Position numbers and translations under genes: made by a program. This document shows, one piece after another, positions 7,895-16,023 of a DNA stretch of 64,000 nt. Positions within the stretch are counted from its first letter, which is position 1; every line of letters starts with the position of its first letter. Source of the DNA: MGBC163016 sp964518575 (GTDB taxonomy: Bacteria > Actinomycetota > Coriobacteriia > Coriobacteriales > Eggerthellaceae); NCBI GenBank assembly GCA_964518575.1, contig CAZFGW010000001.1:1-64000 (forward strand), in the 5' to 3' direction. The notes under the pieces are model-generated. The model was given only the letters and a program-made list of their open reading frames with translations. It was not told the origin of the DNA and made no database searches.

Positions 7895-8317
7895 ATGATC
7901 AATTTAGTAACAAGATTATCACGCGTTTTACCCTTGATCATCGTGCTGGTCATTCTCGCGATCGTGTTGTATTTCGTAATCGCGTATGTCAAAACACCCA
8001 CGCGCGCGAAAGAGATTCTTATCAAGGTATTCACCGTTGTATGCACGATTATCAGCGTCGTGTTCGCGCTCGGGTCGATTTACGCGTGGGTTGACAACAA
8101 TATGCCCGTGTTTGAGTTGGCGTTGAGTTGTTTCATCATCGGCATCGTGGGTCTTGCCGTGACGCTTATCTGCAAGTTTATATTTGTGAAGAACCATCCG
8201 CATTATCGGTATCGTCCGAATGCCACCGCACAAACGCAACAGGGCGGGATTTCGCGATCGACCATTTTTTGGAAGATATACGATTTATTGGGCAATTTCC
8301 GCCCCAATAAGAAATAG
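7895..8317 (+). CDS. Small membrane protein, unknown function
   Basis: 140 residues with three predicted membrane helices, at about 12-30, 45-62 and 73-93. A basic cytoplasmic tail follows (KNHPHYRYRP...NFRPNKK). GGAAGAAAG lies upstream of the ATG. No family is recognised. It follows ispE by 54 bp on the same strand and may be cotranscribed. A long repeat-bearing gap follows. Confidence 0.7.
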   Translation: MINLVTRLSRVLPLIIVLVILAIVLYFVIAYVKTPTRAKEILIKVFTVVCTIISVVFALGSIYAWVDNNMPVFELALSCFIIGIVGLAVTLICKFIFVKNHPHYRYRPNATAQTQQGGISRSTIFWKIYDLLGNFRPNKK

Positions 8318-8370
8318 CTATTATCACGGAGAACCGGGCAAACGGTAGACAATTCAATTGGTTATATAGC

Positions 8371-8530
8371 TGGGAATAGACGTTGGGACGAGATTTATCT
8401 CGTCCGCGATGGTGCGTTGTTGGGGTCGTTGCGGTTTTGGGATCGCCATTGGCGTAACGCGGTTGCCAAGCGTTTCGTTATCGGGGTCGTTGCAGGCGGG
8501 CGAGATGAATCTCGCCCCAACGTCCACCTG
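8371..8530. repeat. REPIN-like element C (paired palindromes)
   Basis: The left palindrome is GTTGGGACGAGATTTATCTC at 8382-8401 (running on into GTCC) and the right palindrome is GGGCGAGATGAATCTCGCCC (8498-8517). They are in inverted orientation with about 95 bp between. The spacer contains two related stretches, TTGGGGTCGTTGCGG and TCGGGGTCGTTGCAGG. It lies between convergent genes. Confidence 0.8.
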
Positions 8531-8730
8531 AAAGACTTTTTTATTATTGAAAAGGTTAATCAACCGGAACCGGTCATTGGGGTTACGGAACAACCCGACG
8601 ATATCACTGGTTGGGATGATATGACCGGACGCGAACGGGTTTGCCGCGTTCGGTCATTAATGAATGACATTCATGCGAAAACGGAATGGATGGTAATTTG
8701 GGTTGATACCGCAGGCATGAATGAACTTTT
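8531..8730. other. Intergenic DNA between two repeat copies
   Basis: About 200 bp between REP copies C and D. It contains short inverted motifs (CCGGAACCGG; GACCGGACGCGAACGGG) but no convincing ORF, RNA or terminator. Confidence 0.35.
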
Positions 8731-8767
8731 TGCGGGCGAGATGAATCTCGCCCCAACGTCCACCTGA
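8731..8767. repeat. REP-like palindrome, solo copy D
   Basis: GCGGGCGAGATGAATCTCGC then CCCAACGTCCACCTGA. It is identical to the right end of element C over more than 30 bases. Confidence 0.8.
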
Positions 8768-8788
8768 TTGATTTTCATGATTTTGGGT

Positions 8789-8820
8789 ATAAAAACGGCA
8801 TCCCGGGTGGGATGCCGTTT
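8789..8820 (-). terminator. Intrinsic terminator for the leftward surface-protein pair
   Basis: On the minus strand an 11-bp stem (AACGGCATCCC / GGGATGCCGTT) with a 4-base loop is followed by TTTTTA. It ends the two-gene unit 10624-8846. Confidence 0.85.
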
Positions 8821-8845
8821 GGGTTCTGTTCTATCTCAGAAGGTC

Positions 8846-9349
8846 TTACTTATCAGCATGATTGATGATGTAGGCAAGCTCTTCACGATCCTCAAAGATC
8901 ATCGGGTCAGCGTCCGGATCAGCCGTACGAATAACCTCGCCTTCCCACGTATCACCATCATCCTTGAACTTCTTGGAATACACGATGAGCGAGAACTTCG
9001 GATCCATGTCATCGGGCATATCCTCAACCTTAAACTTGTACTTCAGATCATCGAGTACTTCAGCCAAGGTATCAATCATGGTGCTCTCAGGTTCAACCTC
9101 GACCACGCCACTCTCGGGGTTATAGAGATACCGTGATCCCAAATAGGTCGTCCGCAGATGCTCTTTGCGACGCTTCTCAACGCGGCAAATAGCGAAGATT
9201 GCGACGGCTACGATAACCCACCAGACTATCGAAAGAACGAGATCAAGTGGGTTATCGATATAGTTGAAACCTAAGTAGTACCAAAGCCACAACAAGAAGA
9301 TCGAAACGATAACAACCAGTATTGCAACTATTACGTTCGACTTCTTCAT
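8846..9349 (-). CDS. Membrane protein of unknown function
   Basis: 167 residues with two membrane helices near the N-terminus (about 6-27 and 35-55). A cytoplasmic, acidic domain of about 110 residues follows, including the stretch PDDMDPKF and ending EELAYIINHADK. No family is recognised. Its ATG directly abuts the stop of the upstream surface-protein gene, so the two are almost certainly one transcript, and a strong terminator follows. Confidence 0.75.
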   Translation of the reverse strand: MKKSNVIVAILVVIVSIFLLWLWYYLGFNYIDNPLDLVLSIVWWVIVAVAIFAICRVEKRRKEHLRTTYLGSRYLYNPESGVVEVEPESTMIDTLAEVLDDLKYKFKVEDMPDDMDPKFSLIVYSKKFKDDGDTWEGEVIRTADPDADPMIFEDREELAYIINHADK

Positions 9350-10624
9350 TTATGCACTTACACCTACCGGGACGAAGGACGGATCTGCAACAGTTGCTCC
9401 CGTGCGCTCTTCAAGGATATCGCGCTCGACCTTGTTGAGCTTGGAGATGTAGCGCTCACGGCGGTTGAGTACGAGCACGGACATTGCAACCGTGATCAGC
9501 GTACCCAGAAGAATCCACCAGTGAACCCAGCAGTAAATGCCATGACCGGTGTCGAACACACCCATAGGCGTGCCATCGTCACCCAAGGAGGTCAGAGGCG
9601 CTACGCGAACACCGCCACCCCCATTGCCGCCGTCTGCAGGAGGCGTGGGATCAGAAGGAACGGTGAAGCCTGGAACGATGGGAGCGAAGCCCTCGGGCTC
9701 GTCGGTGTCCTCAGGTGTTACCGGCGGAAGCGGAGTATCAGGGAACAGCGACTTCCAAATTGCGTAAAGGTTTTGGCAGAAGAACTGAGCTACCTTATCG
9801 CCCGCATAGAATTCACCTTTCGTGGCGTCGGGATTCGTACTCCAACCAACGAAGTCATAACCTTCACGGATCGGGTCAGATCCTTCCGGAATAACAATAT
9901 GATTTTTGCTGTTGTCGTTACCGGAAGAGCTGTGTTTGCCAACAATATAACCAGTGTCTGTTACGCGGAAATCGCCTTTATCTGCAACCTTGATAGGATC
10001 ATTCCATTGATAATTGCCGTCGCCCTCAGGCGTGAATATGTACTTTCTGCTTTCATTGTCATATTCCCACGTACCCTTCAGTGACTGCTTATACAAATTA
10101 CCCTCTTCGTCAACATAGTAAGCGTAAGGCATGTAAGATTCGTGATTACCCTTCCAGTCGTCAGACTCAAATTTACGGTTATCGGAAACCGTATCGCTGC
10201 CAACTTGATAGCCTGACTCAATTTTACCCGGCATGTTCTTCACTTCATCGCTACCAGCGTTTGCATTGAAGCTAACATGAACGCCCTTATACGTATCATT
10301 TCCTGGACAAACAAGATGACCACTGACTTCTTTCATCTCATCCGTAATGTTTCCAGCAAATTGATCGAAATAATCGAAGGGATTCTGCGGCTCAGGAGGG
10401 TTCTGCGGCTCAGGAGTGTTCCTCTGATCTGAATTCGGCGTATTCGGAACTACTTGCTCAATCGTCGATCCACCATTGCCATCTCCCGGATCACCTTCAT
10501 CCGCATACGCCATCAAAGAGCAATTAAAGAACGTTGCCACCAGAGCACCAGTGATGATCAGCCTCAGTGACTTCCCTATGCCGCCCTTCTTATATAAGGT
10601 ATTTTTTTCGGCTTGCTCCTTCAT
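9350..10624 (-). CDS. Secreted, membrane-anchored surface protein with Listeria-Bacteroides-type repeat
   Basis: 424 residues. The signal peptide (SLRLIITGALVATFFNCSLMAYA) is followed by an acidic, Pro/Asn/Gln-rich linker with a repeated PEPQNP unit near 55-75. The middle region contains one recognisable InlB/Listeria-Bacteroides repeat, YDFVGWSTNPDATKGEFY. A Gly/Pro-rich linker precedes a C-terminal helix (WWILLGTLITVAMSVLVL) and a basic tail of about 40 residues. No LPXTG is present; a DDGTPMG stretch precedes the helix. It is probably displayed on the cell surface. The start ATG has AAGGAGGGGG upstream; the longer frame upstream is not signal-like. Confidence 0.8.
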   Translation of the reverse strand: MKEQAEKNTLYKKGGIGKSLRLIITGALVATFFNCSLMAYADEGDPGDGNGGSTIEQVVPNTPNSDQRNTPEPQNPPEPQNPFDYFDQFAGNITDEMKEVSGHLVCPGNDTYKGVHVSFNANAGSDEVKNMPGKIESGYQVGSDTVSDNRKFESDDWKGNHESYMPYAYYVDEEGNLYKQSLKGTWEYDNESRKYIFTPEGDGNYQWNDPIKVADKGDFRVTDTGYIVGKHSSSGNDNSKNHIVIPEGSDPIREGYDFVGWSTNPDATKGEFYAGDKVAQFFCQNLYAIWKSLFPDTPLPPVTPEDTDEPEGFAPIVPGFTVPSDPTPPADGGNGGGGVRVAPLTSLGDDGTPMGVFDTGHGIYCWVHWWILLGTLITVAMSVLVLNRRERYISKLNKVERDILEERTGATVADPSFVPVGVSA

Positions 10625-10766
10625 TGGTACACCCCCTCCTTCTGTAGAACTCAAAACCACTCTATCAACCCAATACGGGTTGTTAACATAGATGTCTATT
10701 ATTCTAATATATTTATGAGTATAATTTGAATAGAAGTTCGTTCTTTTTTTGGTCTGGAGTGTTGTT

Positions 10767-11219
10767 TTGGAAATGCGCATTGATAATGGAATCACAGTCA
10801 ATTCCGACGAGAATCCTGCCAGGAACGGTGAGCCCTTGCAAAACGCGCAAGACACGCCAATTTCGCAGGCAGAAACCATCTCTTCACAGGATGCTGTCTC
10901 CGATGCGCCGAACCATGAACCAGAGAATCCATCAAATCAACACATCTCGCAGAACACTCCTGAGTCATCACAGGCAACCTCTGGAAAGACAAGCGAGCAC
11001 GGCTCTGTGTCTGCAGGAGAAGCTGAGCCCGTTCGTGAGATTCGCACCCGCGAGCGCGATAAGAAATCGCATGTGAGCGAATCGAAATTCACCATCGTTG
11101 CCGTGATCGTTATCATCATCCTTTTCGCTTTCGCCGTCCTCTACCTCATGAACTTCCTCGGAATCGAGCGGGTAGAAGACGTTTTCCAGCATCTGCACGA
11201 CATGGTGTTCCATGACTAA
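10767..11219 (+). CDS. Single-pass membrane protein with disordered N-terminal region
   Basis: About 150 residues. The first 100 are low-complexity (Asn, Gln, Ser, Glu), followed by a basic patch (EIRTRERDKK), one membrane helix (FTIVAVIVIIILFAFAVLYLM) and a short tail. The TTG at 10767 is preferred because CTGGAG sits 7 bases upstream; an ATG two codons later is the alternative. It is 16 bp upstream of the O-antigen-ligase-like gene and likely cotranscribed. No family is recognised. Confidence 0.65.
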   Translation: MEMRIDNGITVNSDENPARNGEPLQNAQDTPISQAETISSQDAVSDAPNHEPENPSNQHISQNTPESSQATSGKTSEHGSVSAGEAEPVREIRTRERDKKSHVSESKFTIVAVIVIIILFAFAVLYLMNFLGIERVEDVFQHLHDMVFHD

Positions 11220-11235
11220 GTTCTAAGGATACGAT

Positions 11236-12864
11236 TTGAGCGCTGCAAAAACCGACGCGAAACGCGATGTGAAACCAGCTTCATCGCGCGATTCCTTCAA
11301 GCCGGCAACTAAAGAGAGTGAGGTGTGGCCCTCCAGCGATCGCGCACAATCAGCCGTCGTCGTCTGCCTTGCTTTCGCCTTATTCCTGCTCTCGCTCATG
11401 GGCGTGGGTCTCATTACCCTGAGTTGTCTTTTGGGACTGCTCCTTTGCATCGTCGGGTTCTGCCAACGCGCTATCAAGATCGATCCGTGGATCTTCTTCC
11501 CGCTTATCGTTTTTACCATTTTCAATTTTGCGTCATCGCTCAACTTTTACGGAAATATCGTTTCGGGATATGCGCCCGCCATGCTTGTCTATGTGGTGAT
11601 CTATGCACTTATTGGCGCACTCAATCCCAAACGCAGCCTTCTTTTGAAGAAGCTCTGCGTTCTGTGGGTTGCCGCGGTTGCGCTCATCGGCATTTTCCAG
11701 TTCTCGCTCGACGCCTTCATCAACACCGCTGGCAGGCTGCGTGCTGTTCTCGGCAATGCGAATTCGCTCGGAATCTTTTTGGTGCTCGGGTGGTTCGCCC
11801 TCGTTGACTGCAAGATGGAGGATAAGAAACTCGGATATCGCGTGAGCTTCGCCGACATCATCTCCTCCGATCCGCACGTGATGATCGGCACTGATTCCGA
11901 GGGGCGTCCTGTTGCCCTGAAGCCTAAGGGCGCCAACAAGAAAGAGCACGTGATCGGTGGCGGCTCGAGGCGGCAGCGCCCCGTACTCTACGACCGCGCC
12001 TATGCTGCGGTGTCCTGGATCATCCCCTTCACTGAGCCGCTCATCCTAGTCGCGATGCTTCTCACGCTTTCAATGGGAAGCCTCTGCGCGCTTGCGCTTG
12101 GCATCATCGTGATGTTCATCTGCAAGAAACGCGCATCCAAGAACCTCAGCTGGCAAGACGTATTCAACGAAGGCGTGCATGAAGTGGCGAAAATCGTGGT
12201 GTGTTTCGCCGCGGGTCTTCTGATGTTCGTCACGGCTGAGCGCACGGAAGCGCCCATCATCTGCGAGGCGCTGCTGATTTATGTGTGCGTGCTCGCGGTT
12301 TTCTGGGACCGATTCTGCGAGTTCTTGACCGAGCACAAGAAGCTTTCCCTTGCGATTGCGCTTGCGTGCATCATCCTTGCCGTTGTCGCCATCATTCTGC
12401 GACCGAGCGCGTTTGCCACCTTCGGCGAGCGCCTCGCCATGATTCAAAACGGCGCGGGCTATTTGTTCACCGATCCGCTCTTCGGCGTTGGTCCCTATCA
12501 ATGGAGGCTGCTCAACATCGAGGACGCGGATATGTACTACAACGTGTGGCACATCCATAACGGATTCATCCACATCGGCGTCGAAGCCGGCTTGATCGCG
12601 ATGATTTCGCTCGTGATCGTTGCCGTGCGCTGCTTCATGAAGAAACATGCAGCAGCTCAGCAGGGCGAGAATACGTCGTTCCTTTTCCACATGCTTTTCG
12701 ATACCGGCTTTTTCATGGTAGGAATCGTGAGTTTGTTCATTATGACAGCAGGTCAAGCAAAGCGATCAGGGTTCTACATCAAGTACGTTGGTACGAAGAT
12801 GTTCTTCGCCATCTGCGGATTTGTCTACCTTGATATTTTGATCACGTCCTTGCAGATTCTGTAG
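11236..12864 (+). CDS. O-antigen ligase/polymerase-like membrane protein
   Basis: 542 residues with about a dozen membrane helices. The C-terminal half carries the pattern seen in Wzy/WaaL-type proteins: FGVGPYQWRL followed by VWHIHNGFIHIGVEAGLIA, the extracytoplasmic loop with conserved His and Glu. Family members join glycan chains to a lipid or protein acceptor outside the membrane; in a Gram-positive cell this suggests assembly of a surface polysaccharide or glycoprotein. There is a large cytoplasmic loop near 195-250. TTG is the start, with AAGGA 6 bases upstream. A membrane-anchored amidase follows 96 bp downstream. Confidence 0.75.
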   Translation: MSAAKTDAKRDVKPASSRDSFKPATKESEVWPSSDRAQSAVVVCLAFALFLLSLMGVGLITLSCLLGLLLCIVGFCQRAIKIDPWIFFPLIVFTIFNFASSLNFYGNIVSGYAPAMLVYVVIYALIGALNPKRSLLLKKLCVLWVAAVALIGIFQFSLDAFINTAGRLRAVLGNANSLGIFLVLGWFALVDCKMEDKKLGYRVSFADIISSDPHVMIGTDSEGRPVALKPKGANKKEHVIGGGSRRQRPVLYDRAYAAVSWIIPFTEPLILVAMLLTLSMGSLCALALGIIVMFICKKRASKNLSWQDVFNEGVHEVAKIVVCFAAGLLMFVTAERTEAPIICEALLIYVCVLAVFWDRFCEFLTEHKKLSLAIALACIILAVVAIILRPSAFATFGERLAMIQNGAGYLFTDPLFGVGPYQWRLLNIEDADMYYNVWHIHNGFIHIGVEAGLIAMISLVIVAVRCFMKKHAAAQQGENTSFLFHMLFDTGFFMVGIVSLFIMTAGQAKRSGFYIKYVGTKMFFAICGFVYLDILITSLQIL

Positions 12865-12960
12865 TTGTTCTGGAATAGTCCGCTGTTCGGATTCGCGCCG
12901 TTTACAGCGAGGCAGATTTCAGCGAAGATACCGCAAAACGATTCGAGAAAAGAGATATAC

Positions 12961-13842
12961 GTGGCAGATCGACATAACCAGAGCAAGAAAAAGCAAGCAG
13001 CGCAGGGTGACGGGCGCGCGGCAGGCGCGACGGGCGCGGATGCAAAGAGCGCCGAAGCCAAGGGCGCAAAGGTAAGCACGAAAACGCGGGCAGCTACGAA
13101 TGCCAAGGATGCCAAGAGCGTGAAGGGTGCGAAGGCAGGCGCGGCGGGATCGTCCCATTCGACCGCTGGCGAGAAAGAGGCGACATCCACCAATATGAGT
13201 TGGGCGCTCCTTATCGCGCTTTGCGTATTGGCACTCATCGTGGTGGTAGCCGCCATGATGCCCTCGTCGAAGCCCAAGAACACCGGATATGCGCTTCAGG
13301 GTCAAGAGTTGCAAGAGGTCATCGACCGGAATTCACCCCTGACCGAGTATGTGTATCTGACCCCCAGCGCCACGTTCCCGCGCGAGGAGAAGATTGAGAA
13401 GATCACCATCCATCATATGGCTGGCAATATGAGCCTGGAGGGATTGGGCATCACCTTCAACGAGCGCGACCGGCGGTCATCCGCCACCTATGGCATTGAT
13501 GTTGATGGCAAGGTGGGATTGTTCGTCGAAGAAGCGAATCGCCCGTGGACCTCGAGCAATCAGGAGAATGATGCGAAGGCGATCACGATCGAGGTTGCCA
13601 ATGATGCCACGACGGTGGATTGGCATGTCGGCGATACCACGTTCGACAAGTTGATCGATCTGATCGTTGATATTTGTGAGCGCAATGGTATCGAAGAGTT
13701 AGTGTATACCGGCGATGAGAGCGGTAACCTCACCTACCATCGTATGTTCAAGTACGATACCGATTGTCCCGGCGAATATATGATCAGCCGCATGGAAGAT
13801 ATCGCGAATTTGGTGAATGAGCGGTTGCGCGCACAGGATTGA
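12961..13842 (+). CDS. Membrane-anchored N-acetylmuramoyl-L-alanine amidase
   Basis: 293 residues. The cytoplasmic N-terminal 80 residues are rich in Ala, Lys and Gly, followed by one membrane helix (MSWALLIALCVLALIVVVAAMM) and then an Amidase_2/PGRP domain facing outward (about 140-285). Zinc-site candidates are the paired His of ITIHHMAG and a late His/Cys region (LTYHRMFKYDTDCPGEY). It would cleave the stem peptide from muramic acid in peptidoglycan. GTG at 12961 follows AAAAGAG; the open frame extends upstream without features. It is the last gene of the rightward envelope group. Confidence 0.82.
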   Translation: MADRHNQSKKKQAAQGDGRAAGATGADAKSAEAKGAKVSTKTRAATNAKDAKSVKGAKAGAAGSSHSTAGEKEATSTNMSWALLIALCVLALIVVVAAMMPSSKPKNTGYALQGQELQEVIDRNSPLTEYVYLTPSATFPREEKIEKITIHHMAGNMSLEGLGITFNERDRRSSATYGIDVDGKVGLFVEEANRPWTSSNQENDAKAITIEVANDATTVDWHVGDTTFDKLIDLIVDICERNGIEELVYTGDESGNLTYHRMFKYDTDCPGEYMISRMEDIANLVNERLRAQD

Positions 13843-13893
13843 TGCGGTGAACCGGTCGTAACTAAGAGCGGTCCACGTTCGAATTTCATTTGG

Positions 13894-13930
13894 AGCGGGC
13901 GAGATGAATCTCGTCGCTACGTCAACCAGA
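13894..13930. repeat. REP-like palindrome, solo copy E
   Basis: GCGGGCGAGATGAATCTCGT then CGCTACGTCAACCAGA. Read on the minus strand it has the GTAG tetranucleotide before the hairpin. It lies between the amidase 3' end and tRNA-Arg. Confidence 0.75.
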
Positions 13931-13942
13931 ATGATTATTCCA

Positions 13943-13970
13943 ATCATGAGGGGTTCGAATCCCCGAAAGC
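13943..13970 (-). other. tRNA T-arm-like fragment
   Basis: On the minus strand GGGGATTCGAACCCCTCATG forms a 4-bp T-stem with a TTCGA-type loop. It ends with the same CCTCATG as the neighbouring tRNA-Arg. The rest of a cloverleaf is missing. It looks like a remnant of a tRNA 3' end. Confidence 0.4.
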
Positions 13971-14019
13971 GCAATACGACCAAAATGATTTTCGTGATTG
14001 AAAAATGATTAGGAAGAAG

Positions 14020-14096
14020 TGGTGCGCCATGAGGGATTCGAACCCCCGACGGTCTGATTCGTAGTCAGCTCCTCTATCCAGCTGAGGTAATGGCGC
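14020..14096 (-). tRNA. tRNA-Arg (ACG)
   Basis: A 77-nt cloverleaf with GCGCCAT/ATGGCGC acceptor stem, anticodon ACG in CTGACTACGAATCAG, T-arm GGGGGTTCGAATCCC and encoded CCA. A34 would be deaminated to inosine by TadA, whose gene is at 6285. Confidence 0.95.
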
Positions 14097-14293
14097 ACGC
14101 CAATTACAGCAACAGTCATTTTGCCAAAGGCGCATGCTTCTGTCAACACGCAAAACCATTTTGTGAACTAATCTTCGAGAGCTTCGAAAAGATGAACAAC
14201 ACACGTACGCCTATCGCGGTATTTATCCCTCCCCCGCCCGTATTCGTCAAGTAAAATACGGTGATACACATCAGGTTCTAAGGGGATTTTCTC

Positions 14294-15733
14294 ATGGCAA
14301 TAGAGATCGACAAGACGCTCATCCGCGATGACGATGGAAAAATCCTCGTGGGGCAGTCCCCCACCGTTCCCATCAGTGAAGATGAAGTCGAGAAGGTAAC
14401 GCTGTATGAGACCTTCTCTTCCGTGAACAGCATCGATCCCGAGCTTTTCAAGAACCCTAACGTCAAGCGCGGACTGCGCAATGCCGATGGCACCGGCGTT
14501 GTGGCAGGCATTACGAACATCTCCAACGTGCACGGCTACAAGATCGTCGATGGCTTCAAGGTACCTGACGAGGGCTCACTGCGGTTTCGCGGCTACGAGC
14601 TCTACGACCTGCTTCAGGACATGTCGCCGGAGCACCGCTTCAGCTATGAGGAGATCACCTATCTTTTGCTCATGGGAGAACTTCCCACAAAAGCTCAGCT
14701 TGACCAATTCATCTCGGTAATCGATTCGCAGCGGGAGCTGCCCGACGGATTCACCGCCTCCATGATCATGCGCGATGCCGCACCGGACATCATGAACGTG
14801 CTCTCCCGGTCGATCCTGCAGCTCTATGCCTACGACAACCACGCGGAAGAGCGTTCGGCAGAACACGAGATTCACACCGCCATCTCGCTCATCAGCCGAC
14901 TGCCTCGCATCATGGTGCTCTCGTATTACAGCAAGCAAGCAAAATATCATCACGGCTCGATGATCATGCACCGCTTCATCGAGGGACAATCAACAGCAGA
15001 AACCATCCTGTCCATGCTGCGTCCCGACCGTCAGTTCACGCCCGAAGAGGCGCGCATGCTCGATGTTATGCTGTGCTTGCACGCCGAGCATGGCGGTGGC
15101 AACAACTCCACCTTCGCCACACGCGTACTGACATCCTCCGATACCGACCCCTACTCCGCCTATTCCGCAGCGATCGGCGCACTCAAGGGGTATCGCCACG
15201 GCGGCGCGAACCACAAGGTGCGCGCAATGCAGAACACTATGAAAGACGCTATTCCGCGCGATAAGTGGAACGATGAGGGCGCAGTTGGCGACTACCTGCT
15301 GAAGATCGTGCGCAAGGAAGCATACGACCGCTCCGGACTCATCTACGGCATGGGTCATGCGGTCTACACGCTCTCGGATCCGCGCGCGGTTGTGTGCAAG
15401 CGCTTTGCGAGCGAACTGGCGAAGGGCACGGAATTCGAAGCTGAATATCAGCTGCTCGAAACGATCGAGCGCATCTCCCCCGACATTCTCAAGCGGGAGC
15501 GCGGACTGGAGAAATCGATGTGTGCGAACGTGGACATGTATTCCGGCTTCGTCTACTCCATGATGGGCATTCCCGAGGACATCTTCACGCCCCTGTTCGC
15601 CTGCGCGCGCATGGCGGGATGGGCGGCGCATCGCTTCGAGGAAACCGTCAGCGGAAAGCGGATCATTCGCCCGGCATACCTGAACACGCTCGCCACTCCG
15701 CAGAAGTATACCCCCCTTGACGAGCGCAAATAG
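14294..15733 (+). CDS. gltA: Citrate synthase
   Basis: 479 residues that condense oxaloacetate with acetyl-CoA. Active-site regions are visible: LHAEHGGGNNSTF (first catalytic His, about 257-269), KGYRHGGANHKV (about 297-308) and GMGHAVYTLSDPR (about 352-364), plus the C-terminal PAYLN. An N-terminal extension of about 60 residues precedes the citrate-synthase fold, so the protein is longer than the 370-430 common in bacteria. The ATG follows AAGGGG. A 7-bp inverted repeat (CCGTATT/AATACGG) lies 35 bp upstream. No other TCA-cycle gene is adjacent, so it may feed glutamate synthesis. Confidence 0.93.
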   Translation: MAIEIDKTLIRDDDGKILVGQSPTVPISEDEVEKVTLYETFSSVNSIDPELFKNPNVKRGLRNADGTGVVAGITNISNVHGYKIVDGFKVPDEGSLRFRGYELYDLLQDMSPEHRFSYEEITYLLLMGELPTKAQLDQFISVIDSQRELPDGFTASMIMRDAAPDIMNVLSRSILQLYAYDNHAEERSAEHEIHTAISLISRLPRIMVLSYYSKQAKYHHGSMIMHRFIEGQSTAETILSMLRPDRQFTPEEARMLDVMLCLHAEHGGGNNSTFATRVLTSSDTDPYSAYSAAIGALKGYRHGGANHKVRAMQNTMKDAIPRDKWNDEGAVGDYLLKIVRKEAYDRSGLIYGMGHAVYTLSDPRAVVCKRFASELAKGTEFEAEYQLLETIERISPDILKRERGLEKSMCANVDMYSGFVYSMMGIPEDIFTPLFACARMAGWAAHRFEETVSGKRIIRPAYLNTLATPQKYTPLDERK

Positions 15734-15802
15734 CCGCTCTCTGCACAGCCACCCTGCTGATTTGTGATATTCTGATTCGTGCACTTACGCGTGCACCGTT
15801 GC

Positions 15803-15890
15803 GGAGGAATGGCCGAGTGGTTGAAGGCGGCAGTCTTGAAAACTGTTGTGCCGAAAGGTACCGTGGGTTCAAATCCTACTTCCTCCGCCA
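15803..15890 (+). tRNA. tRNA-Ser (TGA)
   Basis: An 88-nt class II tRNA with GGAGGAA/TTCCTCC acceptor stem, anticodon TGA in CAGTCTTGAAAACTG, long variable arm, T-loop GGTTCAAATCC and encoded CCA, followed by TTTTTGT. Confidence 0.95.
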
Positions 15891-16023
15891 TTTTTGTCTA
15901 TAGAAAGGGACTTACTTGAAGGTTCGAAAACAGAAGCCTCACAGTATGTAATTCCCGACATCTTGCACGGCTTTTTGTCGCGCTCGTTGTCGGAAGAGCG
16001 ACTGCGGCAAAAGGGGTATACCA

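Noticed and set aside
8417..8767. Open frame across the repeat copies C and D
   Set aside because: Formed of repeat DNA whose translation changes between copies; no ribosome site.
15891..16023. M-box or other Mg2+ riboswitch before the MgtE-N/CBS gene
   Set aside because: The M-box consensus start and its conserved loops are not visible, and the leader is short.
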